64,000 bases of DNA from Streptomyces huasconensis (GCA_004010275.1 RBWT01000012.1:1-64000), one strand, 5' to 3'. Positions 28,628 through 38,452 are shown, counted from the stretch's first letter. Notes: a model not told the origin generated them from the letters alone. Program-made: numbers and translations.

Positions 28628-29084
28628 CTGCCAGCCGACACTGCCCCGATCCGCCAGGCCCTGACCTCCCCCGACCCCACCGCCGTCACCGCCCTGCTCG
28701 CTTTCCACGCCCTGCGAGCTAGCGAAATCCGCCAACTGACCCTGGACGACGCCCACGGCCTCGATGACGGCCGCCTGCACCTGCCCGGCCGAACCGGCAC
28801 GCGTACGCCTGGCCGCCTACCTCACCCACCGCGACAAACGCTGGCCGCACACCGCCAACCCGCACGTCTTCGTCACCAGCCACACCGCCCTGTCCACCGT
28901 GCCCGCCAGCAGGCTCTGGCTGTACCGGCACTACCCCGCCTCCAGCCACCTGCTGCGCAGCGACCGCATCCTCGACGAGGTCCTGGCAGCAGGCGGCGAT
29001 GCCCGGATGCTCTGCGAGCTGTTCGGCCTCAGCATCCAGGCCGTCACCCGCTCCACCGCCGCTGGGGATTTTCCCCCCGGGTGA
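28628..29084 (+). pseudogene. Tyrosine recombinase remnant
   Basis: Two frames give the catalytic half of a phage-type integrase. TALLAFHALRASEIRQLTLD (first catalytic Arg) comes first. After a shift near 28790 it continues RVRLAAYLTHRDKRWPHTAN, LWLYRHYPASSHLLRSDRIL and AAGGDARMLCELFGLSIQAV. The HxxR and catalytic tyrosine are not in canonical form. The N-terminal DNA-binding part is missing. It is a trace of a former integrative element. Confidence 0.55.
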
Positions 29085-29818
29085 CTCCCAGCCGCCGCAA
29101 GCCCCGGGCCGGCTGACAGTCTGCAAGGAAGTGTCAGCTGGGCATCGTCATCTGAATGTCAGTGGCGCAGCCTCAGTGACCTGGTAGTGGGTACTGACGG
29201 ATGGTGATCACCTGTTGCTGACACGGGTGGCGAAAGGCCAGGTTATTCTCGTGCCGACTGCTATAGCTGGCGCGGGGTTTGTGCTGGTCAGAGGTGTGAG
29301 GCCCTTATGGGGGCGTAGTGGGGTCCCTGGCAGTGGCGGGTCCTGGTCGTGCACGCCGTCACGGGGAACGGCCCTCGTATCGAGCGCAGTTGGGGTCACT
29401 TGCGGGGCCTGAAACGAGACATGAGGCGCCAGCCCGAGGTAGCAATTCTGCGATGAGGGGCTGAAGGGGCCGAGATCCGGGAAAGCCCGCGCATTGAGCG
29501 GCATGCCCTGGGGGGCTTCCGGCCGCTCCCACGCTGGGCGTGTCTCGGTGGCGCCGAGGTGGTCGCGGACCGAGTGGATCGGCGGGGCGGTGAGCGAGGC
29601 CGAGTCTGCTGGGATGCAGGGTGTCGGGCAGGCTTGTTCCGCATCGCAGATCCCGAGGACCCGGCGAACCGGTCCATGGACGTGGGTGACCTACGAGCGA
29701 CCGCCTGGTTCGCGCCGTTCGGCAGCCACGGTGTCAGGGATCCCAGGCGAGGCTTCCGGAGGTAGAGCGCAGCGCCTCACGCCGGGTGACCGTGAACCGT
29801 TGTCATGACGGCACCGTC
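29085..29818. other. Gap after the integrase remnant
   Basis: About 730 bases. Several open frames exist on both strands, but none has a ribosome binding site or convincing codon bias. No repeat or hairpin of note was found. Confidence 0.4.
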
Positions 29819-30937
29819 TCAGGTGGCTGAGGGGTGCTGCTTGATCAGTACTCTTGAGAGGGTCCGTGCGACCTCCTCTGCACCGGCGTCCAGCGCAGCC
29901 AGGCTGGCGGACTCGTCCGGCTCGGTTTGCAGTGCGAACGAGCGCATGAAGCCGCCGAGTTCGGCACGCGTACGCGATTGGTGCGGGTTGAACCTGTCGA
30001 TCTGGGTCAGCTGGGGATCCGAGACGCCGACCGCCACGACGATGCGTTCATGCTGGATCAGATTCAGCGCGCCGATGAGCCTCAGCAGGGCGGTGATCTG
30101 CTGAGGCAGCGCGTCCTGATCGAGGATGGAACCCATGGCGTCTCGGGGGAGTGTGGCGCGCAGGGAGACCTGTCCGGTCTTGTGTAGGCGTACTTCCACC
30201 AGTTCTCCAGGCCGAGTGGCGTCCCACCGAGGAGGCCGACTGAGGGGCATGCTGACACTTGCATGTGCCTGGGAACTGGACGCCGTCAGAGCAGTGTCGC
30301 TCTTGACCGCCCCGGACCGGCGGATCCGGTCCGCCAGTGATGTGCTGAGCTCCTCCAGCTGACGGGCCGAGTAGCCGGCGAAGCCCACTGGGAGAACGTG
30401 CAGTTCCAGCAGAGGGACGCTGACGCCGCCTTGGACACCTCCTTCATCGAGGCTCCGACGCAGCGAAACGGGTTGTGTCAGCGGTGCGAAGGACAGCGAG
30501 GACGGCCCCGCCTCCAGCTCCTTCACTTTTCGCACCACCTTGGTCAACAGCTCGGCAGTGTCCTGGAACGAGTCACGGAACACTCCGGTGGCGTAGGCCT
30601 CCACGTCCCGGACGAACGACTGCTGGGCGTCTTCGAACGTGACGCCCAGCTTGCGATAGACCCAGCGTGGCTTACCCGCCGTCTTGGCCGCCACCCACTC
30701 GTCGTGTGTTGCCGACTGCCCTGTCTCGGGGAAGACGTGGCCGTAGGACGGTCCGAGCAGGAAGACGCAGACATCCGCAGAGTCGAGAGCTGCCAGGCAC
30801 GCTTCCCGGCTGGGCGTGGGCTGCGCGGAGAAGTCCTCGAACCGCACCGGGGTATGCCCCAGCGCCCGAATGAGGCCAGGTAGCGCGTCCCGCTCCTCTT
30901 CAAGCCCCTTGCGAACACTGCTGACGAAGATTCTCAC
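29819..30937 (-). CDS. DUF4062 domain protein
   Basis: A 372-residue cytoplasmic protein from GTG 30937. The N-terminal DUF4062 domain is clear: MRIFVSSVRKGLEEERDALP, then VRFEDFSAQPTPSREACLAA and DVCVFLLGPSYG. DUF4062 is a TIR-like Rossmann fold seen mainly in STAND and defence-associated proteins, where it acts as a signalling or NAD-binding module. Residues about 170-372 are an unrecognised beta-rich then helical domain. It is divergent from a membrane-protein gene 80 bases away, with which it may form a two-gene system. Confidence 0.75.
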   Translation of the reverse strand: MRIFVSSVRKGLEEERDALPGLIRALGHTPVRFEDFSAQPTPSREACLAALDSADVCVFLLGPSYGHVFPETGQSATHDEWVAAKTAGKPRWVYRKLGVTFEDAQQSFVRDVEAYATGVFRDSFQDTAELLTKVVRKVKELEAGPSSLSFAPLTQPVSLRRSLDEGGVQGGVSVPLLELHVLPVGFAGYSARQLEELSTSLADRIRRSGAVKSDTALTASSSQAHASVSMPLSRPPRWDATRPGELVEVRLHKTGQVSLRATLPRDAMGSILDQDALPQQITALLRLIGALNLIQHERIVVAVGVSDPQLTQIDRFNPHQSRTRAELGGFMRSFALQTEPDESASLAALDAGAEEVARTLSRVLIKQHPSAT

Positions 30938-31017
30938 GCTACGGTGTCTCCACTACTGAGGGGCTCGCCGATGCGAACCGAGTGACCGGCGGGCGTCTGG
31001 GATGCGGGAGTTGTCTC

Positions 31018-31470
31018 ATGGCTGAAGTCTCGGAAGAGGCGATACGCGCCTACTGGAAGGAGCACCGGGAACAGCTACGGCAGTGTGAGACCCAACGCTC
31101 GACACTGACCAACCTCCTGCTCGTCATCACGGCTGCCCTGAGTGCTCTCATTGTCCAGCAGAAGTTCTCGACGTACGTCATGCCTCTGTGCCTCTTCGTG
31201 GCGTTGACCGGAGGCTATGGGGCGGTGGCCGTCTCCAAGTACTTCGAACGGGCTTCCTACCACCTTTCTCAGGCACGGGCCCTGACCAAGGACTTGGTGG
31301 AGCGAGGAGTGCTGGGCTCCGACGAAGGACTCGTGCGTGCGAGAGCCGATCATTACCGTCGCTTTCCTCGGCTGCATCGCATTCGCCTTCACCGCCTGTG
31401 GGTGATTCTGCACCTTGCCATCGCCCTGTATGGACTGTGTCTGTTCAGCGTCTGTGTGGCCATGGCCTGA
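31018..31470 (+). CDS. Three-helix membrane protein divergent from DUF4062
   Basis: A 150-residue protein from ATG 31018 behind GGGAG. A charged N-terminal helix (EEAIRAYWKEHREQLRQ) is followed by two close membrane helices (LLLVITAALSALIVQQ and VMPLCLFVALTGGYGAVAV), a soluble helix, and a third helix near the C-terminus (VILHLAIALYGLCLFSVC). The layout resembles SLATT or 2TM effector proteins that pair with nucleotide-sensing modules in defence loci. Function inferred from context only. Confidence 0.65.
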   Translation: MAEVSEEAIRAYWKEHREQLRQCETQRSTLTNLLLVITAALSALIVQQKFSTYVMPLCLFVALTGGYGAVAVSKYFERASYHLSQARALTKDLVERGVLGSDEGLVRARADHYRRFPRLHRIRLHRLWVILHLAIALYGLCLFSVCVAMA

Positions 31471-31700
31471 AGCGGACTTGAGGGCGCCGCGACAGCCCCC
31501 GGTCCCGCGCCCACGGGCCAGAGCTCGGGCAAGACCAAGGGTGCGCTCGCGCTCCGTGTGCGGGCGCCGTCCAGCGGATGTCCCCGCTGCGGGTGCCCCC
31601 GCCCTCAGCCGCGCCCATACCCTCGTTGTGGCCCTGGACAGTTCCGTCGACCCGACCCTCAACCAGGCCCTCAACCGTGGCCTCACGCAAGCCCGGGACT

Positions 31701-31738
31701 GAACCGTTCCGGAGTCCCTATCGAACCCGGAACGGTTC
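31701..31738. terminator. Perfect 12-base hairpin
   Basis: GAACCGTTCCGG (31701-31712) pairs with CCGGAACGGTTC (31727-31738) over a 14-base loop. It starts at the stop of a weak open frame (TGA 31700-31702) and ends where a minus-strand remnant begins, so it could serve either strand. Confidence 0.65.
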
Positions 31739-32000
31739 ACTTGGCCCTGTACTGGCCGTTGTAATACATGTTCACCCAGGCTTGCTGGAGGCCGCCCGAG
31801 TTCCCCGCGATGCCCCCGCTACGCTGCCTTCCGTCTCTGCACCCGCGGCCAGGTCCCCCGGATCTCACCGAGTTCCTCCACTGGGCCAGAGGTGCCGGTC
31901 TGCCGCGGTTTCTCGGGCAGCTCCTACGAGTTCCGACACCGCGAGCTCCAGGACTGGCTCGCGGCCAGTCCGCCGCCGACCACACCGTGGGCCGGCGGCC
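31737..32000. pseudogene. Short gene remnants
   Basis: On the minus strand, 31737-31800 encodes GIAGNSGGLQQAWVNMYYNG then QYRAK and a stop, with normal codon use. On the plus strand, 31889-31960 encodes VPVCRGFSGSSYEFRHRELQ then DWLAA, which resembles the end of the NTPase part of Streptomyces NACHT/STAND proteins (YxFRHRELQDWLA). Neither piece has a start. Both look like scraps of lost genes. Confidence 0.35.
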
Positions 32001-32103
32001 TACGTTCGTCAGCGCACCGTGCCCCGTCGCGAGCACGGAAGAGGCAGGCGCGGGCCGCATCGACCGCAAGCTGGCGTCGCCTGTCGTTCGCCGTACGGCT
32101 GGC

Positions 32104-32388
32104 TCAGGCTGTGGTGTCGCGTGCCTCGGCATCCGGGAGATGCGGGTCGGGGTGTGCCTGCCGGTGGCCGGTTGGGGCCGGGCCGGTGGCACCCAGGGGC
32201 GGCGCAGGCACGGACGGGCCTGTCCTGCCCGGGCCGCGCAGGGCCGCGAGGAGCTGCGCGAGCACGGCGGCGGCCGCCTGGCGGCGTGCGGGCTGGGTGG
32301 ACCACACGGCGGGCAGCACGACGCCTGCGAACGCGAGAAGGCACAAGGCCAGGGCGAGAGCTGGGACTTGGCCGGTGAGCCAGGGCAT
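32104..32388 (-). CDS. Small single-helix membrane protein
   Basis: A 94-residue protein. ATG 32388 was chosen over 32460 because GAGGAG stands nine bases before it. It begins MPWLTGQVPALALALCLLAF with one membrane helix (to about residue 30), then an Ala-rich helix and a proline-rich tail. It is the last gene of the minus-strand cluster 34948-32104. Function unknown. Confidence 0.6.
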   Translation of the reverse strand: MPWLTGQVPALALALCLLAFAGVVLPAVWSTQPARRQAAAAVLAQLLAALRGPGRTGPSVPAPPLGATGPAPTGHRQAHPDPHLPDAEARDTTA

Positions 32389-32491
32389 TTCACGCTCCTC
32401 GAAGCGAACAGGAGGGAACCACACCACAAGACGATCAAGAGGCAGGCGTATCCGCGCCATCCCGCACCGGCCCCCAAGCTGCCGGGTTTAT

Positions 32492-33823
32492 TCACCGGGC
32501 GGCCGCCGGCGCAGGCGAGACGGCCGGGCACGCCGCAAGGCGGTGGTGCACGCCCAGCCGCTTGAGTTTGCGGCGCACACGGTTGCCGAAGGCATCGGGA
32601 TCGGCGGCGCCGCTCAGCGCCGCGGCCTGGGTCCACGTCATGCGCTGCGTGCTGTAGGCGATGGCTGCGGCTCTCTCCGCGGGTGCCAGGTGCGCGAACA
32701 CGGCCAGGATGCGAGGATCTTCCACCTCACCGAGCGAAAGGCCGTCCTCGGGGCGCCGGTGATCGGTGATCACATCTCTCACTGACACGCCGGGGGCCAC
32801 GGGATCCTCCAGCATCCGCACGCGGCGGCCACCGGGTTTTCGTTCCCACAGCGGCTGCAGGCAGCGATGCTCCCGCTCGGTGTGGCGGTGGAGCAGCTCC
32901 ATGATCTCGGCATCACCACCCGCGTTCTGCCCGAGAGCATCGACCCAGTCGCCCAGAAGGGCCATCTCGACGGCCGCGCGCCAGCGTTGCGGTCGGCTGA
33001 GGCGGAGCCAGGTACGAGAGAACTCGTCGACCGCTGCCGTGTCACCCTCGATGCAGGCGTTGCGCGCCACCAGTGCAGCCATGACGGCCTCACGGGCCGC
33101 GAAAGCCTCTGGCCCGCACAGCTGTTGGGCGAGCGTGTGCAGGACGGCGGCGATGAAGTTCACGGGGGAGTGCCTCGCGTCGGTGTCTGCGCGCGTCCCC
33201 CTGCGCATCACGGCGCCCATGACGTGCTGAATGAACAGGTCTTCGCGCTCCTCGTCGACGTTCACGATCTGATCGGACAGACCGCGTTCCCGCCACACGC
33301 GCGCCATTTCGTACAGGTGGCGGACGAGGGCCAGGGTTGCCTCCGCGTCAGCGCCGGGCACGGGGTGACGCAATTGCCTGGCCAGCCGGTACAGCCGTTC
33401 GAACACCCGCGAGGCGGCGGGCCGCGCCTGCATCAGCCAGGTTCCGCGCGGTGCGGGTGCCGGCTCGACCTGCACCGCATATACCGCTGGGTGCACGGCC
33501 TTTCCTGCCGGGCGCGGCCGGTTGCGGGTCGGGCAGGTCGCCTGCCCTTCGCGCGGGCAGTCCGGGCACAGGAAGCGAAGGTAGGCATTCCTGTCCAGCA
33601 ACTGCTCCTGCGCGTAGCGGAAAAAGTGGATCGTCCGCAGCGCCTGCGCCGTGTCTTCGGGCGCGCTCTCCTCGCGCGGTGAGGCGTAGCGTGCGAGGGG
33701 GCGGGTCGCCCGGTCCTGGGTGCCGTCCAGTAGGTCCAGCACCCAGCTCGCCAGCGAAGCGTGGAGTGTTGAGACGTCGGCGTGGTCGGCGTCCTCGAGA
33801 TCCGAATAGCACAGCAGGGCCAC
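32492..33823 (-). CDS. Unknown 443-residue protein with a sigma-4-like C-terminus
   Basis: GTG 33823 follows AAGGAG. The protein is mostly helical and soluble. A Cys cluster (RFLCPDCPREGQATCP, about residues 84-98) may bind zinc. The C-terminal 70 residues (FAHLAPAERAAAIAYSTQRM, then TQAAALSGAADPDAFGNRVR) look like a helix-turn-helix of sigma region 4 type. A DNA-binding regulatory role is possible but the family was not recognised. It shares strand and spacing with the XRE regulator and two small membrane proteins. Confidence 0.65.
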   Translation of the reverse strand: MALLCYSDLEDADHADVSTLHASLASWVLDLLDGTQDRATRPLARYASPREESAPEDTAQALRTIHFFRYAQEQLLDRNAYLRFLCPDCPREGQATCPTRNRPRPAGKAVHPAVYAVQVEPAPAPRGTWLMQARPAASRVFERLYRLARQLRHPVPGADAEATLALVRHLYEMARVWRERGLSDQIVNVDEEREDLFIQHVMGAVMRRGTRADTDARHSPVNFIAAVLHTLAQQLCGPEAFAAREAVMAALVARNACIEGDTAAVDEFSRTWLRLSRPQRWRAAVEMALLGDWVDALGQNAGGDAEIMELLHRHTEREHRCLQPLWERKPGGRRVRMLEDPVAPGVSVRDVITDHRRPEDGLSLGEVEDPRILAVFAHLAPAERAAAIAYSTQRMTWTQAAALSGAADPDAFGNRVRRKLKRLGVHHRLAACPAVSPAPAAAR

Positions 33824-34075
33824 GTAATTGCTCCTTACCTGTAGCGCGTGTTGAGGCTGCTATCCCTAAGGCGTGTCCTGGAGGGGAAACGGCAATCAAC
33901 CCCCACCTCCGGCGAGTGATCTGCGTCACATGGCGCTGGTGTGCCGAGGTGACCGCGCCGCCGCGCTTTCCCAGCTGGAAGGCGCTGCACCATGGCGAGG
34001 AGCCCCCCGGCGTGTGAGAAGGACACCTCCGCGGAACCGGCCACGCGCCGTTGAACCGCTCCCCGCCGGGCCCTC

Positions 34076-34672
34076 TCATCGGCGGCGCTGGAGTGCTCCG
34101 TAGGTGGGCGGCTTCGGCCGAGGGAAGTTGCGCGCCTGGAGCCAGGCACTGTGGATGTGGGCGCGATCGCTTCGCCTGACCCCGCAGACGGCGAGGAACG
34201 TCTCCAGTTGCTCCCTGCTCGCGGGCAGCCTGCGACGGTTGACGATGTTGTAGAGGGTGGTGCGGGGAATCGGCGTCAGCCCCATCGCTGGCCGGGTAAA
34301 GGCGCTTGGTGAGGGGGCGCCGGCCTGCTCGTAGGCATCGGCGAGCACGGCGGCGAGCGCACCGCGACCGTAGATGAGCTTGGCGGAGGGCGCATGGAGA
34401 CGGCGGCCGCGGGCTGCGGTCCGGCCCCGGTTTCGAAACTCGTGCGCGTCGCGGCGAGCGTGATCGGGAGCCCCGCACGCATCGAGAAGGGCGTCCAGGA
34501 CAGCGGAAGAAGGGGCGCAGGTGCCAGACTCGGCGTTCTGGACGGTGCCGCGGGAGACAGCCGCAGCCGAGGCGAGGGCACGCTGACTGAGCCCAGCCTC
34601 CTTGCGCAACGTGGTCAGCTGCGCAGCAAGGCCGGCGTAGGGGGGGCGCGTGGTGCCGCTGGAAGGAGACAT
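34076..34672 (-). CDS. XRE-family regulator
   Basis: A 198-residue protein. Residues 12-70 form a Cro/C1-type helix-turn-helix (AAQLTTLRKEAGLSQRALAS, then GTVQNAESGT). Residues about 125-165 form a second, similar motif (IPRTTLYNIVNRRRLPASRE, QLETFLAVCGV). Such double-domain proteins occur as regulators or partners of sigma-like genes in Streptomyces. It lies between a small membrane protein upstream and the sigma-4-like gene downstream. Confidence 0.75.
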   Translation of the reverse strand: MSPSSGTTRPPYAGLAAQLTTLRKEAGLSQRALASAAAVSRGTVQNAESGTCAPSSAVLDALLDACGAPDHARRDAHEFRNRGRTAARGRRLHAPSAKLIYGRGALAAVLADAYEQAGAPSPSAFTRPAMGLTPIPRTTLYNIVNRRRLPASREQLETFLAVCGVRRSDRAHIHSAWLQARNFPRPKPPTYGALQRRR

Positions 34673-34729
34673 GCCGAATTGCCTACCTGGCGGCGCCGGA
34701 GCGCACCGCGACCTCGGCCAGGGCGGCGA

Positions 34730-34948
34730 TCAGGCGCGGCGGCCGCCGCCGGCAAGCCCGAGGGTGCCCGCCCCGATCGCACCGCAGCCGCCGAGCAGGG
34801 AGAGAATCGCACCGATCGGCGTTCCCTCGCGAAACAGCAGGGTGCCGAACGTAAAAATCGCGATCAGCAGAATCAGCGCGTGGGTGGGACCCCAGCGCGC
34901 ATCGGGGAGGGGTGCGGCGGGCGGGATGGGGGAGGGCGACTGGCTCAT
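34730..34948 (-). CDS. Small two-helix membrane protein
   Basis: A 72-residue protein from ATG 34948 behind GACGGAG. A proline-rich N-terminus leads to two membrane helices (THALILLIAIFTFGTLLF and GAILSLLGGCGAIGAGTLGL). It is the first gene of the minus-strand cluster. Function unknown. Confidence 0.65.
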   Translation of the reverse strand: MSQSPSPIPPAAPLPDARWGPTHALILLIAIFTFGTLLFREGTPIGAILSLLGGCGAIGAGTLGLAGGGRRA

Positions 34949-35499
34949 GGCATGACTCCGTCAGGCGAAGGGGCTCCGGCCGGCGCCGGGGGCCCAAGGT
35001 TGAGTGGTCGCAAACACGCGCAGTCCTGCGGCAGTTGGCCCTGCCTTCAAGCGGGACGACGCGACAAGCACAGCCTTCCACGCCAGGCCTGCCGCCTGTC
35101 CGCCAGCCAGTACCGCTATGCCCTGTTTGTCGATTGGCGGCCCAGTAAACGTTCCCCTGCCGGCTACGCAATTCCCGCCGGCACCACACAGCCCCTGGAG
35201 CGTGTCGTCGGCCCCCTTGTGCCGCGAGGCGCACCGCCTGGGTGAGCAAGCCAGGGCAGTCTGCCCGCCCCCTGTGGCCGGCGCGGGCCTGCAGGGCCCA
35301 CCATTCGTTCCTGCGCGCCTTGCACGCCGACCCCGATTGGTAGACGCTGCGCAGCGACGACACCCGCCGCCTCGGCGGCCTGTGTCTCCTGAAGGCGACT
35401 GGTCGCAAGCCCGAACCTCAGGAACGGCAGGCACGTTGGCCCGCGCCTGCCGAGCACCAGGCCGGCACCCCTCGGTGCGACCTTCGGTGTTCCGGCCTC
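34949..35499. other. Gap with a possible coding scrap
   Basis: About 550 bases before the helicase relic. At 35313-35430 the plus strand reads LRALHADPDW, TAG, TLRSDDTRRLGGLCLLKATG, which has coding composition and a faint likeness to Tn3-family transposase ends. Nothing else can be supported. Confidence 0.25.
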
Positions 35500-36360
35500 A
35501 ACCAGCGCGGGCACGCCCAGCTCGTCATGGTCGGCGACTCCGCCCAGGCCATCTACCAGTGGCGCGGTGCCAAAGACGTCATGACCGGCTTCGACGGCAC
35601 CCACCTGACCCTGTCCCAGTCCTTCCGCTTCGGCCCCGACCTCGCCGCCGAGGCCAACCGCTGGCTGCACCTCGCCGACGCCCCGATCCGCCTCACCGGC
35701 ACCCCCGCCGTGCCCACCGAACTCGGCCCCGTCACCCGGCCGGACGCCGTGCTGTGCCGCACCAACGTCGGCGCCATGGCCCAGGTCATTACCCTCATGG
35801 CGGCCGGCTACCGGGTTGCCCTGGCCGGGGGAGGAGACAGCCTGCAGGCCCTGGCCCTCGCCGCCCGCGACCTGAAGGAGGGCCGCCGCACCCACCACCC
35901 CGAACTCATCCTCTTTCCCTCCTGGGGCCGATCTGCAGGACTACGCCGCCCACGACCCGGCCGGACGCGACCTGCAGCCCCTGGTCAACCTCGTCGACAC
36001 CCACGGCACTGATGCCATCCTCGCGGCCGTCGCCCACCTTGCCCCCGAGCCGCACGCCCAGGTCACCGTCTCCACCGCCCCCAAGGCGAAAGGACGTGAA
36101 TGGTCCCGCGTGCTCATCGCAGACGACTTCGCCCGTCCCAAGGGCAACACGCCCGACGAGCAGACAGGCCCCCGCCGACATCCGATCCCATCGCCGACGC
36201 CGAAGCCCGCCTGGCCTATGTAGCGGTCACCCGCACCCGCCAACGCCTCGACCTGGGCGGACTGTCCTGGATCCACGACCATCCCGACGGCCCCCCGGTC
36301 GGCGACGACCGCGCCCGTCCACCGGCGCTGCCACAGCCTCCTGCCGCTGCCAGGACATGA
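35500..36360 (+). pseudogene. UvrD/Rep-type helicase remnant
   Basis: The 3' two thirds of an SF1A helicase in broken frames: LVMVGDSAQAIYQWRGA (motif III, at 35521-35571), LTLSQSFRFGPDLAAEANRW (motif IV region), VTVSTAPKAKGREWSRVLIA (motif V, with a proline where a histidine is usual), then, in another frame, DAEARLAYVAVTRTRQRLDL (motif VI). Frame changes occur near 35925 and near 36180. Walker A and B are missing. The conserved codon use shows recent decay. It lies just upstream of the condensin operon. Confidence 0.7.
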
Positions 36361-36575
36361 AGCCGGGTGCCCGCCAGATCGGCCTGCTGGCCGGCCCGCA
36401 CCCCTTCCGGGACGGCCAGGCTCGACGCGACACCCCGCTCCAGCACGACGGACGATGGACACCTCGGCTATCCCGATGCACCTGATACGCGCTCACTGCT
36501 GGGGCTGCGGCTGGGGCTGGGGAAGGACAAAGGCAAGTTTTATGGTTTCCGGGCTCTTTGGGCTCGGTAGAGGTC

Positions 36576-37889
36576 ATGCTGGTGCAGGGTTACAGAGATA
36601 TGGGGGTGAAGGGCCACTTGCCGGATCAGCCTGACTTGTTCTCCGTTCAGCGGGAGGACAGCGCAGACGGTCTTGAACACATATCGCCGTTCGCGGCACC
36701 GGTTGCTGCTTCAGCGAACGCAGTGACGGATGATCCGGTGGCTCTGCGCATCGCCGAGACGATCCGGGACGTGTTCGGTGACTTCGGCTCCGAACACGGC
36801 CTGAGCCGCGCGGAGATCGCCCAGGCGTGCGCCGCGGTGGCCTCCGCCGACGCATTCGATGCGAGGTTCCGGATCTTCACCAAGCTTCGTCTGCTGGAGT
36901 CACTGCGCGGCAAGGCCCACGACCAGCGGTATGTGTTCAACCCGACCAGCGGTGCCGCACTGCTGGTGTACGAGCGTCTGGGGGAGGCCGGCGGCGTCCA
37001 GGAAATCATCATGCTGCTGGACCGGGCCCGCGAAGGCCTGCTGAACGGAACCCTGACCGAGGAACAACTGGCCGCCAAGATCGCCCAGGCCCGGCGGAGC
37101 TTGGCGAACTACACCAACTACCTGCTGCGGCTCGTGCGGACCAGACCCATCGAAGAACTGCTGGGCCAGCGCCACCACCACGCCCACTCCACCTCGCTCG
37201 AGGAGGCGAAACACCTGGTCCACGCCGTCGCCGAGCAGTACCCCGCCCTGCGCCCCGCCGGAACCCGCCTGATCCAGGAAGCCCTGCGCTACACGGCCGC
37301 CGTCCATGAGTTCCACGACCGGCTCATGCAACAAGCCACCACCCGGCGCGACTTCAGCATGCTCCTTCCCGAGCAGTACGTGACCGCGGCCCGGCGCTCC
37401 TCCGTCGATGCGCTGGCGCAGGTGTTCGCCGCGACCGTCTTCGATCCGCCGCACGTCCAGATCACCACGGGCCAGATCCTCACCGCCGCCGCCGACCACC
37501 AGCCTCCGCCACCCCGGCAGCGCCTGCCGCGCCCTCCCACGCAGCCGCCCGGCCCGGATCCGGTCGAGACCGCACGGGCCAAGGCCGCGCTCGCACGGCA
37601 GCGGCGAGAGGCCACCGTGACCCTGCTCATGGCCGGAAAGGACGTGGCCGACGTCACCGCCCGCCTGCGTGCCCTGCCCTGGCAGGCAGCGGTCAAGCAC
37701 CTGGTCGACATGCTGCGCGCCGCAGCCGACCCCGCCATCCCGCTCATGCTCGACATCTCCCGCGAGGTCATCGTGGACGCCGCAGGGCCGGTCACCTACG
37801 CCTCGCCGGTAACCATGTCCCGCATCCCCGACAGCCCCCAGGACATGAACGACGACGCCGAAGCCGCACCGCAGAGCCCCCATGAGTGA
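36576..37889 (+). CDS. jetA: Wadjet JetA / MksF-like kleisin subunit
   Basis: About 437 residues. ATG 36576 follows GTAGAGGT; ATG 36600 is a close alternative. The N-terminal winged-helix part (LRIAETIRDVFGDFGSEHGL, then FDARFRIFTKLRLLESLRGK) leads to a long helical middle (QEIIMLLDRAREGLLNGTLT, EEQLAAKIAQARRSL) and a C-terminal domain, the layout of kleisins that bridge SMC heads. In Wadjet and MksBEFG systems this subunit with KITE, SMC and a Toprim nuclease recognises and cleaves plasmid DNA. Assignment rests mainly on gene order: five tightly overlapping genes ending in the SMC and Toprim genes. Its stop overlaps the next start by eight bases. Confidence 0.7.
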   Translation: MLVQGYRDMGVKGHLPDQPDLFSVQREDSADGLEHISPFAAPVAASANAVTDDPVALRIAETIRDVFGDFGSEHGLSRAEIAQACAAVASADAFDARFRIFTKLRLLESLRGKAHDQRYVFNPTSGAALLVYERLGEAGGVQEIIMLLDRAREGLLNGTLTEEQLAAKIAQARRSLANYTNYLLRLVRTRPIEELLGQRHHHAHSTSLEEAKHLVHAVAEQYPALRPAGTRLIQEALRYTAAVHEFHDRLMQQATTRRDFSMLLPEQYVTAARRSSVDALAQVFAATVFDPPHVQITTGQILTAAADHQPPPPRQRLPRPPTQPPGPDPVETARAKAALARQRREATVTLLMAGKDVADVTARLRALPWQAAVKHLVDMLRAAADPAIPLMLDISREVIVDAAGPVTYASPVTMSRIPDSPQDMNDDAEAAPQSPHE

Positions 37890-38448
37890 CCCCTACCTGT
37901 TGGCACGCGCCCGAGCCCTGCGCACCGTTGCCGTCCCGGCGGACCGCACCGAACTCACCCGGCTGCGCCGCGCCGTCGACGATGTGGAGCGCCGTCTGGT
38001 GGATATCGTCGCCGCCCCCGACGGCATCCAGGAACTCATGGTCGGCTGGGCCGCCGACGTTGAACCGGCCAGCGGCGCCCTGGGCGACAGCGACGTCCAC
38101 CGCACCGCCTCGGCCGTCCGCCTGGTCACCCTGGCCTGCTGCATCCGCCACTGCTGGCCCGACCCCAGCCAGCCGCTGTACCCGGGACAGCCCGCCCCGC
38201 AGGAGGACGTCATCGCCGCCCTGACTCCTCTCCAGGACACCCTCGCCCCCCGGGACAGCGCGGCAGTGCTGGGCCAGGCCGGGCACTTTCTGGCGGCCCT
38301 GCGGTTCCTGCGCGCCTGCGGCCACCTCGCGGCAGACGTCGGCGACGGCATGATCCGCCTCGGGCCCATGGTCGCACTGTGGTCCGAGCGCGACGTGGCC
38401 GAACTGCGCAGCGGCTACAACGTCCTGCCCGCTCCGAGGAAGGGGTGA
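37882..38448 (+). CDS. First small Wadjet-type subunit, KITE-like
   Basis: A 188-residue protein from ATG 37882, overlapping the kleisin gene by eight bases. A helical N-terminus (LTRLRRAVDDVERRLVDIVA) is followed by a winged-helix-like C-terminus (AGHFLAALRFLRACGHLAAD, MIRLGPMVALWSERDV). Most described Wadjet operons carry a single KITE gene; here a second small winged-helix gene follows. It may be a paralogous KITE or an added regulator. Four bases separate its stop from the next GTG. Confidence 0.55.
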   Translation: MSDPYLLARARALRTVAVPADRTELTRLRRAVDDVERRLVDIVAAPDGIQELMVGWAADVEPASGALGDSDVHRTASAVRLVTLACCIRHCWPDPSQPLYPGQPAPQEDVIAALTPLQDTLAPRDSAAVLGQAGHFLAALRFLRACGHLAADVGDGMIRLGPMVALWSERDVAELRSGYNVLPAPRKG

Positions 38449-38452
38449 GCCG

